A stretch of 11,021 nucleotides of DNA from Acidimicrobiales bacterium (GCA_030037405.1 JASHRK010000268.1:1-11021), one strand, 5' to 3'. Positions 1 to 6,530 are shown, counted from the first letter of the stretch. Translations and numbers: made by a program. The notes: a model not told the origin generated them from the letters alone.

Positions 1-776
1 CGGCTGAGAAGCGCCCGCAGGATGCGGAAAGAGTCGGGGACGAGGCCGCCGCCGCCGCCGCTGTGGACGCCCTCGGAGAGCACGGCCACCGACACCGTCG
101 CCGTCACTATGCCTCTCAGGGAGCTGGTCGACCACAATGTGTCGTAGGTGGCGGCGCCAGAGTCGAGGCCGACGACGAGACCGGGGACGGCGCCGTCGAG
201 ACGGTCGGCGAGCAGGTCGAGGTAGGGAGCGAGATGGACGCTCCCGCTCTCCTCGCTCGCTTCGATGATGGCGACACAGCGACCGTGACCTTGACCGGAG
301 CGTTGAGCGATCTCGACGGCGCCAAGAGCAGCGAAGAGGGAGTAGCCGTCGTCGGCCGTTCCCCGGCCGTAGAGGCGGTCATCCTCGCGCACGGGCTCGA
401 AGGGGCCGAGGCCTTCCCTCCACGCCCCCAACGGCGGCTGCTTGTCGAGGTGGCCGTAGAGGACCGTGGGTGGCTGCCGACCGCCCTTGCCGTCAGACTC
501 GGCCGGGGCGACATCGGCGAGGATGACGGGCGTGAGGCCTGGCAGCTGCACGAGATCGACGTGCATGTCCTCGATCGGCCTCGCCTGCGCCCAGTCTCGC
601 AGCAGCTCGGCGGCACGGACGATGTGCCCGTTCGATTCCCAGGAACTGTCGTACTCGGGGGAGACACACGGGATGCGCACGTAGTCCGAGAGTGCCGGCA
701 GTGCCTCCTCCTCCCAGTAGCTGTCGCTCGCGTCGAGGTGTTCGGGGAGGGCCTCGTCGTGCCCGGTCGCGCTCAT
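1..776 (-). CDS. M20-family metallopeptidase (partial, C-terminus outside window)
   Basis: Zinc-dependent exopeptidase or amidohydrolase of the M20 family (dipeptidase, carboxypeptidase G2 or desuccinylase type); substrate not predictable. The first 258 codons are present and the frame runs off the left edge. Visible motifs in order: YGHLDKQPP near residues 107-115, with metal ligand His109 and Asp111; YGRGTADDGYS at 136-146, with the bridging Asp142; IIEASEESGS at 170-179, with catalytic Glu175 and metal ligand Glu176; GLDSGAA; and SLRGIV followed by EGVHSGGGGGLVP, the start of the lid domain. The GADDGYS-type wording and the EASEESGS motif resemble the long (about 450 residue) M20 dipeptidases. 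ATG at 776 is the chosen start; no strong Shine-Dalgarno is seen. It lies 34 bp after the methyltransferase and could be co-transcribed with it. The glycine run is encoded by a GCC-repeat tract (45-61). No signal peptide, so probably cytoplasmic. The family is secure, the substrate is not. Confidence 0.93.
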   Translation of the reverse strand, partial: MSATGHDEALPEHLDASDSYWEEEALPALSDYVRIPCVSPEYDSSWESNGHIVRAAELLRDWAQARPIEDMHVDLVQLPGLTPVILADVAPAESDGKGGRQPPTVLYGHLDKQPPLGAWREGLGPFEPVREDDRLYGRGTADDGYSLFAALGAVEIAQRSGQGHGRCVAIIEASEESGSVHLAPYLDLLADRLDGAVPGLVVGLDSGAATYDTLWSTSSLRGIVTATVSVAVLSEGVHSGGGGGLVPDSFRILRALLS

Positions 777-810
777 GGGACCGGAGTCTTGCCTGTCGAC
801 CCGGCCGCTG

Positions 811-1473
811 TCACGGGGAGGAGGCGGCGCGCCTCACGACCGTCCAGGTACCCCAGCCGTGGCGCGAGGTCACGGCCTCGACAGGGCCGAGCTGGCGCTC
901 GAGGGCGGCGGTGACGTCGCCAGGCGGGAGGTAGATCGGCGTCTGGTCCCCGCTCGTCGCGACCACCACGACGTACCCGTCTTGCCGGAGCACCCTTGCG
1001 TACTCGGAGGGAAAGACGAAGGCGTTGACGCAGACGACGGCGTCCGCGCTCCCGTCCGCAAGCGGCAGAGCTGCGGCGTCTGCTCGGACGAGGGCGGTAC
1101 GGTCCGGGCGCGGGGAGAGGTCGAGCATCTCCTTCACGAGGTCGACGGAGATCACGAAGCCGAACCTGTCGAGGAGGACCGGCGTGTGGATTCCCGTCCC
1201 GCTCCCGATCTCCAAAGCCGTTCCGCCAGAGGGGATGCCGCCACGTGACAGAGCGTCCCTTGTGGGCCGGAGGCGGTCCTCACCGCCTCTCGTATGCCAC
1301 TCCGGGGCGAGCCCTTCGAAGAGCTGGGCGATCCTCTCCTTGCGCTCGGGATCCCACCCGCCGTCCTCGAAGGCGATCTGCCGGGTCACCTTCTGCATCG
1401 CGACGTACTCGTCCGGGTCCCTCTCGACTCGAGGAGTCTCGGAGGCGATCGGCTCGATCTCTCGAAGCGTCAC
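811..1473 (-). CDS. Class I SAM-dependent methyltransferase
   Basis: A 220-residue protein with a Rossmann-type SAM-binding fold. Motif I is ALEIGSGTGIHT (residues 86-97), the acidic end of strand 2 is ISVDLVKEML with Asp111 expected to hold the ribose hydroxyls, and RADAAALPLADGSADAVVC (130-148) matches motifs II and III of the Methyltransf_11/25 groups. The region before motif I (FEGLAPEWHTRGGEDRL, 52-68) resembles the N-terminal cap of small-molecule methyltransferases. The start is GTG at 1473, supported by an upstream GAGGAAGG about 5 nt away on the minus strand. It sits 55 bp after the acyl-CoA dehydrogenase, across a 14-bp tandem repeat, and 34 bp before the M20 peptidase. The substrate (quinone, lipid, small metabolite or other) cannot be read from sequence; the neighbours do not settle it. 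Confidence 0.9.
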   Translation of the reverse strand: MTLREIEPIASETPRVERDPDEYVAMQKVTRQIAFEDGGWDPERKERIAQLFEGLAPEWHTRGGEDRLRPTRDALSRGGIPSGGTALEIGSGTGIHTPVLLDRFGFVISVDLVKEMLDLSPRPDRTALVRADAAALPLADGSADAVVCVNAFVFPSEYARVLRQDGYVVVVATSGDQTPIYLPPGDVTAALERQLGPVEAVTSRHGWGTWTVVRRAASSP

Positions 1474-1499
1474 AGGACCTTCCTCGTCACCTGAACCTC

Positions 1500-1541
1500 C
1501 TCAGTAGGGCTTTCTCAGTAGGACTTCCTCAGTAGGACTTC
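1500..1541 (-). repeat. 14-bp tandem repeat (3 copies) over the acyl-CoA dehydrogenase stop codon
   Basis: Three head-to-tail 14-bp units, read on the minus strand as GAAGTCCTACTGAG, GAAGTCCTACTGAG and AAAGCCCTACTGAG. The first unit encodes the final Lys-Ser-Tyr-stop of the dehydrogenase. Because 14 is not a multiple of three, the TGA copies at 1529, 1515 and 1501 fall in all three minus-strand frames. Confidence 0.95.
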
Positions 1542-2686
1542 GGCAAGCCGAGAGAGTGCTGCGCCACGAAGTTGAGGATCATCTCTTTCGAGACGGGCGC
1601 CGTCTTGAGCAGCCGTGCCGTCCCCCACAGGTCGGCGAGCCCGTACTCGCTCGCAAGGCCGTTGCCACCATGGACCTGGATCGCCTGATCGAGGGCATGA
1701 AGCGAGGCCTCCGCCGCCGCGTACTTGGCGATGTTCGCCGCCTCGCCTGCGGAGGCATCGTCGTTGTCGTAGCACCAGGCCGCCTTGCTCAACATGAGCC
1801 GGGCAAGCTCGAGCTCGATCTTCGCCCCTGCGAGCGGGTGGGCGACGCCCTGATGGGAACCGATCGGCTGGCCCCACACGGACCGCTCTCTCGCGTAGGC
1901 GGCTGCGTGGTCGATCGCGTAGCGGCCGATTCCCGTGGCGATGGCGGCCCCCATGAGGCGCTCGGGGTTGAGCCCGGCGAAGACCTGACGGAACCCGTCT
2001 CCTTCGGTCCCGAGCAGGCGGTCGGGAGTGAGAGAGAGATGATCGAGGAAGAGAGTGAACTGTTTCTCGGGAGCTGCTATCTCGACCGGGATGTGAGTGG
2101 CGGTGAGACCGGGCGAGTCGACGTCCACGACGAAGAGGCTGAGTGCTGCCCGGCCTGTGGTCGGGTCGGTCCCCGTGCGGGCCACGACGAGGACCGCGCC
2201 CGCCTCATCGACGCCCGAGATGTAGTGCTTCGTGCCCGTGAGCTGCCAGCCGTCGCCGGATCGGTCGGCCGTGGTGGCGATCCTGTGGGAGTTCGAGCCG
2301 GCGTCGGGCTCGGTGATGGCGAAGGCCATCTTCAGCCGACCGGATGCCATCGGCGGGAGCCACGTCTCTTTCTGGTCCTCGGTGCCGAACCGTGCGATCA
2401 GGGTGGCGCATATGGCGGGGGAGACGAGCATGAGAAGGAGCGGGCAGCCGGCGGCGGCCACCTCCTCGCAGACGATCGTGAGCTCCGCCATCCCCATCCC
2501 GCCCCCCCCGTAGCGCTCGGGGAGGTGAACTCCGAGATAGCCGGCGTCGCCGAGCGCCGACCAGAGCTCGTCCTGCTTTGCGCCCTGCCTAGCTCGCTCC
2601 TGAAAGTAGGAGTGCCCGAAACCGGCGGCCACCTTGGCGACGGCTTCTTGCAGCAGGGACTGCTCTGGCGTCGGGCGGAAGTCCAT
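1529..2686 (-). CDS. Acyl-CoA dehydrogenase (FAD-dependent, FadE-like)
   Basis: A 385-residue flavoenzyme expected to oxidise an acyl-CoA at the alpha-beta bond and pass electrons to electron-transfer flavoprotein. It has the full N-terminal helical, middle beta and C-terminal helical architecture. AFAITEPDAGSNS (121-133) matches the first family signature with Asn for the usual Asp, and QVHGGNGLASEYGLADLWGTAR (337-358) matches the second. The C-terminal segment where many members carry the catalytic Glu (YEGT) reads TAPVSKEM here, so that Glu seems absent. GLNPERLMGAA has Glu242 where isovaleryl-CoA and long-chain enzymes keep their base. The start is ATG at 2686, giving MDFRPTPEQ, the usual beginning for this family; the frame stays open upstream but that stretch has no family similarity. 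Substrate chain length is not predictable. Confidence 0.94.
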   Translation of the reverse strand: MDFRPTPEQSLLQEAVAKVAAGFGHSYFQERARQGAKQDELWSALGDAGYLGVHLPERYGGGGMGMAELTIVCEEVAAAGCPLLLMLVSPAICATLIARFGTEDQKETWLPPMASGRLKMAFAITEPDAGSNSHRIATTADRSGDGWQLTGTKHYISGVDEAGAVLVVARTGTDPTTGRAALSLFVVDVDSPGLTATHIPVEIAAPEKQFTLFLDHLSLTPDRLLGTEGDGFRQVFAGLNPERLMGAAIATGIGRYAIDHAAAYARERSVWGQPIGSHQGVAHPLAGAKIELELARLMLSKAAWCYDNDDASAGEAANIAKYAAAEASLHALDQAIQVHGGNGLASEYGLADLWGTARLLKTAPVSKEMILNFVAQHSLGLPKSY

Positions 2687-2920
2687 GTCTGGTCGAGGAT
2701 ACGCCCGCCGTGCCTCCTCGGTTCTGGTCCTTTCCGCCCAGTGGGCGACGTCCGACGTCGGCCGGCGAGTCGGGCCAGGTCGGGAAGAGGAGCCCCGCAC
2801 GGGCGCTTTCGCACAACTATGGTCGGAGGCGAGGCACAGCTGGCCGCGGGGCGACCTTGAGTTGGTGTCGGGGGCGCCGCGAGGAGGTATGGACATAGGC
2901 AGAGGAGTGTGTGCTGGGAT
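2687..2920. other. Divergent intergenic spacer
   Basis: About 230 bp between the leftward dehydrogenase and rightward glmU, so both promoters should lie here. I see no convincing -35/-10 pair. A TTGAGT at 2857 is followed by TATGGA at 2888, but their spacing (25 bp) is too long. CCGACGTCGG (2752-2761) is a perfect 10-bp palindrome and a possible operator, though by length it could be chance. AGAGGAG at 2901-2907 is the likely glmU ribosome-binding site. No tRNA-like sequence was seen on either strand. Confidence 0.5.
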
Positions 2921-4027
2921 ATGAACGTGAAGCAGCATCATCGACTGCTCTCTGCAGTCGTTCTGGCTGCCGGCGAGGGCACGCGAATGAGGTCTCAGAC
3001 GCCGAAGCCCCTCCACCGGCTCTGCGGTCGCCCGATGATCCTGCACGTGCTCGACACGCTGGCGGCGCTCACTGTCGAGCGGGTGGTGGTCGTGGTCGGC
3101 CACGGCGCCAACGAGGTGACGAAGGTCGTGCAGGCGGAGGCGCCGGCGGGCATGCAGCTCGAGTTCGTCGAGCAACCCGAGCAGCGTGGCACCGGTGACG
3201 CCGTTGGCGTAGCCCTCACCGGGTTTCCCGAGGCGTACGCCGACCTCGACGACGCCGATCTCCTCGTCCTGCCCGGGGACGCTCCTCTCGTGCGCTCGGC
3301 GACGCTCGCTTCCCTCGTGAGGCATCACCGCGAGGAGGATGCGGCCGCCACGGTCCTCACGGCCCAGCTCGACGATCCCTTCGGCTGCTCCCGGGTCCTT
3401 CGCGACAAGGACGGCGGGGTGGCGAGGATCGTGGACGATCACGACTGCACGCCAGAGGAGCTGGACGTGGACGAGATCGCCACCCAGATCTACTGCTTCC
3501 GCCACAGCGTGCTGGCGCCGGCTCTGCGGAGGGTGCCACCGGACCAGGTGAGCGGGGAGTACTTCCTCACCTCGACGATCGAGGTGCTGCACGACGCGGG
3601 CTATCCCGTGACCGCGGTCATCGTCTCGGACCCGGTCGAGGCCGCCGGCGTGAACGACCGTGCCCAGCTTGCGGCGGCGGAGGCGGAGATCCGTTCCCGC
3701 GTGAACGAGCGCTGGATGCGACGCGGCGTCACGATGGCCGACCCGGAGTCGACCTACGTCGACCTGACGGTGGTCCTCTCCACCGACGTCGTCCTCCTTC
3801 CCGGGGTGATCCTGGAGGGTGCGACGAGCATCTCCGAGGGCGCGGTGATCGGTCCGTTCACCCGGCTCCTCGACTGCGAGGTCGGAGCCGGAGCGCGGAT
3901 CGAAGAGAGCACCGCCGAGAGGGCTGTCATCGGAGACGACGTGCTCGTGCGCGCCTTCTCCGTGCTCGAGCCGGGGACTCGCTTAGCGGCCGGCGAGCGG
4001 GTCGGACCGTTCTTCGGTAGGCCATGA
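2921..4027 (+). CDS. glmU: GlmU-like N-acetylglucosamine-1-phosphate uridylyltransferase, truncated acetyltransferase domain
   Basis: The N-terminal nucleotidyltransferase makes UDP-GlcNAc, the peptidoglycan precursor, from UTP and GlcNAc-1-P. Key elements are present: VVLAAGEGTRMRSQTPKPLH (residues 13-32, nucleotide loop, Lys29), QRGTGDAV (88-95), LPGDAPLV (117-124, metal Asp120), GEYFLTSTIEV (212-222) and GVNDRAQLA with metal-binding Asn245. After Asp276 a left-handed beta-helix begins (hexapeptides near 283-355), but the protein stops at 368 residues against about 450-490 for full GlmU. The acetyltransferase residues (Lys, His, Tyr and Asn of the K-x-x-H-L-T-Y region) are missing. The next gene starts 1 bp later, leaving no room for a frameshifted tail. 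ATG 2921 is preferred; GTG 2909 is in frame but lies 1 nt from AGAGGAG, while ATG 2921 is 13 nt away. Likely the first gene of the plus-strand cluster. Confidence 0.9.
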   Translation: MNVKQHHRLLSAVVLAAGEGTRMRSQTPKPLHRLCGRPMILHVLDTLAALTVERVVVVVGHGANEVTKVVQAEAPAGMQLEFVEQPEQRGTGDAVGVALTGFPEAYADLDDADLLVLPGDAPLVRSATLASLVRHHREEDAAATVLTAQLDDPFGCSRVLRDKDGGVARIVDDHDCTPEELDVDEIATQIYCFRHSVLAPALRRVPPDQVSGEYFLTSTIEVLHDAGYPVTAVIVSDPVEAAGVNDRAQLAAAEAEIRSRVNERWMRRGVTMADPESTYVDLTVVLSTDVVLLPGVILEGATSISEGAVIGPFTRLLDCEVGAGARIEESTAERAVIGDDVLVRAFSVLEPGTRLAAGERVGPFFGRP

Positions 4028-4028
4028 G

Positions 4029-5033
4029 ATGCCCGGGCACACCTTCACCGATGACCTGCGGATGGAGCTGACGCCGAAACGAAGGCTCGAGCTCGTATCG
4101 GGCCGCGCCCACCCCGAGCTGGCCGAGGAGATCGCCAAGTGCCTCGGAGTGACGCTCGGGGAGACCAACCTGCGTGAGTTCACCGACTCCGAGCTCCACT
4201 GCCGCTACGGCAGCTCTATCAGGGGCGTCGATCTCTTCATCATCCAGACCCATGCTGCTCCGGTGAACGACTCGATCATGGAGATGCTGATCATGATCGA
4301 CGCCGCCAAGCGGGCCTCCGCAAAACGCATCACCGCCGTCTGCCCGTACTACGGCTACTCACGCCAGGACCGCAAGTCGACCGGGCGAGAGCCGATCACG
4401 GCCAAGCTCGTCGCCGACCTGCTCTCTGCCGCCGGCGCTGACCGCATCGTGAGCGTCGACCTGCACTCCGGGCAGATCCAGGGTTTCTTCGACGGGCCGG
4501 TGGACCACCTGACGGCGGCCCCGGTGCTAATCGAGTACCTGAACCAGAATGCCGACAGCGACATCGTCGTCGTCTCGCCCGACTCGGGCAGGGTGAAGGT
4601 GGCCGAGCGCTTCAGCCAGCAGCTCGGCTGCGACCTCGCCCTCGTGCACAAGCGCCGGCCGCGGGGCTCGGTCGAGCTGGTCGAGGCGTTGGAGGTGGTG
4701 GGCAACGTCGGCGGGCGCAGGTGCGTGATCATCGACGACATGATCGGCACCGCCGCGTCGGTGGTGACAGCGGCCGAGCGCCTCGTGGAAGAAGGCGCCA
4801 CCGACGTCTGGGCGATGGCGACTCATGCGATCCTCGCCGGCACGGCGCTCGACCGCTTGAAGGCGGCCCCCATCTCCCGAGTCGTCGTGACCAACACGCT
4901 GCCGGTGCCCGAGGAGCACCGGATAGACAAGCTCGAGGTGATCTCTGTCGCCCGGATAATCGCCGACGCCATCGACGCCGTGTTCGAGGACACGTCCGTG
5001 TCGGAGATCTTTGGCGGGCAGAACCTGCTTTAG
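4029..5033 (+). CDS. prs: Ribose-phosphate pyrophosphokinase (PRPP synthetase)
   Basis: Makes PRPP from ribose-5-phosphate and ATP for purine, pyrimidine, NAD, histidine and tryptophan synthesis; cytosolic and usually a hexamer. The 334-residue protein shows both tandem phosphoribosyltransferase-type halves. REFTDSELHCRY (49-60) is the N-terminal nucleotide region; YYGYSRQDRKSTGREPITAK (107-126) spans the ATP contacts and flexible loop; VDLHSGQIQGFFD (153-165) is the family signature with metal-binding His156; VVSPDSGRVK (181-190); and CVIIDDMIGTAASV (232-245) is the PRPP-binding loop with Asp236-Asp237. The start at ATG 4029 lies one base after the glmU stop, with GGTAGG at 4016-4021 as ribosome-binding site. 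The next Met is residue 12, so the N-terminus is about ten residues longer than in many homologues and the true start could be there. It is probably translated with glmU. A 13-bp hairpin follows the stop. Confidence 0.97.
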   Translation: MPGHTFTDDLRMELTPKRRLELVSGRAHPELAEEIAKCLGVTLGETNLREFTDSELHCRYGSSIRGVDLFIIQTHAAPVNDSIMEMLIMIDAAKRASAKRITAVCPYYGYSRQDRKSTGREPITAKLVADLLSAAGADRIVSVDLHSGQIQGFFDGPVDHLTAAPVLIEYLNQNADSDIVVVSPDSGRVKVAERFSQQLGCDLALVHKRRPRGSVELVEALEVVGNVGGRRCVIIDDMIGTAASVVTAAERLVEEGATDVWAMATHAILAGTALDRLKAAPISRVVVTNTLPVPEEHRIDKLEVISVARIIADAIDAVFEDTSVSEIFGGQNLL

Positions 5034-5086
5034 CTTCTGGTGCCGATCCCCCTCCCCTGGACTTGGCGCGGCCGTCGTGAGTGGTT

Positions 5087-5117
5087 GAGGTTGTGGCCCT
5101 CTCGGGGCCACAACCTC
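5087..5117 (+). terminator. Strong hairpin after prs, probable terminator without U-tract
   Basis: A perfect 13-bp inverted repeat: GAGGTTGTGGCCC (5087-5099), a 5-nt loop, then GGGCCACAACCTC (5105-5117), 54 bp after the prs stop. No T-run follows, as is common for putative terminators in GC-rich actinobacteria. It would end the glmU-prs transcript and separate it from the DUF559 gene and rplY. It could also be a processing or mRNA-stabilising structure. Confidence 0.65.
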
Positions 5118-5188
5118 GCCCGCATGAGAAGGAGGGCTGGTCGAGCACTGGGCCGCGTTTCTCTGACGCTTCGGAGTGACGGTCATGA

Positions 5189-5208
5189 GTGACGAGTGGT
5201 GACGAGTG
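5189..5208 (+). repeat. 10-bp tandem duplication in a GTGA-rich stretch
   Basis: Two exact copies of GTGACGAGTG (5189-5198 and 5199-5208). They lie in a longer degenerate stretch (about 5174-5230) where GTGA recurs at 5176, 5189, 5199, 5207, 5216 and 5226. The proposed GTG start of the next gene is one of these copies, so the repeat blurs the start choice. Confidence 0.8.
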
Positions 5209-5215
5209 ATCAAGG

Positions 5216-6232
5216 GTGATCCCAAGTGATACAGCCACAGGTCATGCTTCCGATGTGCCCGTCTGCTCGCCCGCTCATCCGGTGGGCCGTCTTGCGCTCA
5301 TCTCGGCTCGCCAGCTCGGGCTCTTTACCCGGCGCCAGGCAAGGGACATGGCCGGGTGCTCCGACAAGGCGCTGAGGACGCTTCTTTTGTCCGGCCAGAT
5401 CGAGCGCGTCCGCAGAGGCGTCTACAAGTGGTCGGCGGTGCCGGCGTCGTTCGAGCAGTCTGTGCTGGCGGCGTGCCTCGCAACCTCGGGCGCCGTTGCC
5501 TGCGGCGTGACGGCCATGGCGCTTCTCGGGTACCTCCCGGCACGTCATCGATGGGGACGAGCTGTCCACGTCGTGACTCTCCAGGGGCGTGAGCAGCCGG
5601 TGGCGGCTGGAGTGCGCGTCCATCGCACGCGAAGTCTGGCCGGGCACGAGAGGCGCAAGCTTTCGGGGGTTCCCGTCACGAGCCCGGCACGGACGCTGAA
5701 GGACGTCGCCGGCGTCCTCACATACCCGGAGCTGGAAGAGTTCATCGGCCACCTCCTTGCCACGCGGGCCGTCACTCTCTCGGAGCTGGAGCGCGTCGAG
5801 ACCGAGTTGCGCGCTCCGTTCGGAGGTGGACGAAAGGGAGCCGCCAGGCTGCGTAGCTGCCTGGCGGCTGTTGGTGCCGGACGTCCGGTGGAGAGCGTGC
5901 TCGAGCACCGAGTGCTCGTGCTGCTTCGCCGTGCCCAGCTGCCGGAGCCCTCCACTCAAGTGTCGATCCATGACCACTCAGGCCGCTTTGTTGCACGAGT
6001 CGACTTCGCCTACCCCACCAAGCGCGTCGCGATCGAGGTGGATGGCTACAGGTGGCACTCTGCGCCCTCGGCGTTCCGGAGCGACCGTTTGAGGGACAAC
6101 CGTCTCGACGATCTCGGATGGCGCGTCTACCGCGTCACCGAGCGCGACGTCAGGGAAGGCCTCCCCGAGCTGATCGGGCAATTACGACGAAGGTTACGTC
6201 GGGATGCAACGGAGTCGCCGGTCGCCTCGTGA
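5216..6232 (+). CDS. AbiEi-type winged-helix protein with C-terminal DUF559 (VSR-like nuclease fold) domain
   Basis: A 338-residue protein of a kind common in actinobacteria. Residues 28-75 (ISARQLGLFTRRQARDMAG, then LRTLLLSGQIERVRRGVYKW) match the N-terminal winged helix of AbiEi-like antitoxin/transcriptional regulator proteins. The middle (80-165) resembles the AbiEi second domain, with the TSPARTLKD segment at 155-163. The C-terminal 225-315 resembles DUF559, related to very-short-patch-repair endonucleases: Glu230 in ESVLEHR, Asp263 in RVDFAYP and Glu274-Val-Asp276-Gly in VAIEVDGYRWH form a PD-(D/E)xK-like active site. No adjacent AbiEii-type toxin exists, so a toxin-antitoxin role is not supported. 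Start uncertain: GTG 5216 (no spaced Shine-Dalgarno), GTG 5255 or GTG 5282. It interrupts the usual prs-ctc junction, is preceded by a hairpin and bordered by tandem repeats, and looks acquired. Biological role unknown. Confidence 0.85.
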   Translation: MIPSDTATGHASDVPVCSPAHPVGRLALISARQLGLFTRRQARDMAGCSDKALRTLLLSGQIERVRRGVYKWSAVPASFEQSVLAACLATSGAVACGVTAMALLGYLPARHRWGRAVHVVTLQGREQPVAAGVRVHRTRSLAGHERRKLSGVPVTSPARTLKDVAGVLTYPELEEFIGHLLATRAVTLSELERVETELRAPFGGGRKGAARLRSCLAAVGAGRPVESVLEHRVLVLLRRAQLPEPSTQVSIHDHSGRFVARVDFAYPTKRVAIEVDGYRWHSAPSAFRSDRLRDNRLDDLGWRVYRVTERDVREGLPELIGQLRRRLRRDATESPVAS

Positions 6233-6234
6233 AC

Positions 6235-6283
6235 GGGGCGAACGGAGTGGGGCGAACGGAGTGGGGCGAACGGAGTGGGGCGA
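6235..6283 (+). repeat. 14-bp tandem repeat, 3.5 copies
   Basis: Three exact units GGGGCGAACGGAGT (6235-6248, 6249-6262, 6263-6276) plus a 7-nt partial unit GGGGCGA. It begins directly after the DUF559-gene stop codon, in the rplY upstream region. No dyad symmetry within the unit, and no spacers, so not a CRISPR array. Confidence 0.97.
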
Positions 6284-6337
6284 GCCCTCTGGCAGATCGG
6301 GCCGGCCTCGGGAGCACCTATCCGGCTGTGAGGCAGT

Positions 6338-6410
6338 GCCGGGTCTCGGGCGGAGCCGGGTCTCGGCCAGTGCCGGGTCTCGGGCGGAGCCGGGTCTCGG
6401 GCGGAGCCGG
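6338..6410 (+). repeat. 17-bp tandem repeat, 4.3 copies
   Basis: Units of GCCGGGTCTCGGGCGGA at 6338, 6372 and 6389, with a variant at 6355 ending CCAGT in place of GCGGA, then a partial GCCGG. The preceding AGGCAGT (6331-6337) looks like the tail of a further diverged unit. It lies about 120 bp before rplY and is unrelated in sequence to the 14-bp array 55 bp upstream. Confidence 0.95.
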
Positions 6411-6530
6411 ACGAGTCCCTCGGAAGGCGGGCCCGCCAGGATCGCCTAAACTCCTGGGCCGCGACGAGACCTTCTCTATCTCTATAGCTCACTCCATATC
6501 TCTCTCGATACGGTCGCAGGAGCGCGTCCC
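6411..6530 (+). promoter_or_regulatory. rplY upstream region: probable promoter and leader, with ribosome-binding site
   Basis: Between the 17-bp array and rplY the composition changes from GC-rich to a CT/AT-rich tract (6471-6510), the most AT-rich spot of the window and a plausible promoter for rplY-pth-mfd. A weak candidate is TTCTCT at 6472 with CATATC at 6495 (17-bp gap). TATAGC at 6483 is another possible -10 but has no matching -35. A perfect palindrome GGCGGGCCCGCC lies at 6426-6437. AGGAG at 6518-6522, 8 nt before the ATG, is a good ribosome-binding site. The rest of the spacer from 6233 holds only the two tandem arrays. Confidence 0.4.

Noticed and set aside
1556..2860. A 434-codon plus-strand open frame opposite the acyl-CoA dehydrogenase
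   Set aside because: It lies antisense to a clear acyl-CoA dehydrogenase with both family signatures, and its own translation shows no recognisable motif.
2687..2920. A tRNA gene upstream of glmU, as in some actinobacteria
   Set aside because: No T-loop GGTTCRA-like sequence or acceptor stem pairing was found on either strand.
2889..2924. An 11-codon leader peptide overlapping the glmU start
   Set aside because: Its ATG lies only 1 nt from the GGAGG upstream, too close for normal initiation, and the peptide has no attenuator-like residue run or following hairpin.
2687..3592. A 302-codon N-terminal extension of the acyl-CoA dehydrogenase frame
   Set aside because: The family's conserved N-terminus begins at the ATG at 2686; the upstream open stretch would run antisense through glmU and has no similarity to the family.
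4000..4100. A frameshift that hides the rest of the GlmU acetyltransferase domain
   Set aside because: prs begins one base after the glmU stop and its N-terminal sequence matches PRPP synthetases, so no space or residual beta-helix sequence remains in any frame.
5216..6232. The DUF559 gene as half of an AbiE toxin-antitoxin pair
   Set aside because: No AbiEii nucleotidyltransferase-type toxin gene is next to it; the neighbours are prs and rplY.
6235..6410. A CRISPR array
   Set aside because: The repeats are directly adjacent with no spacers and the units are only 14 and 17 bp.
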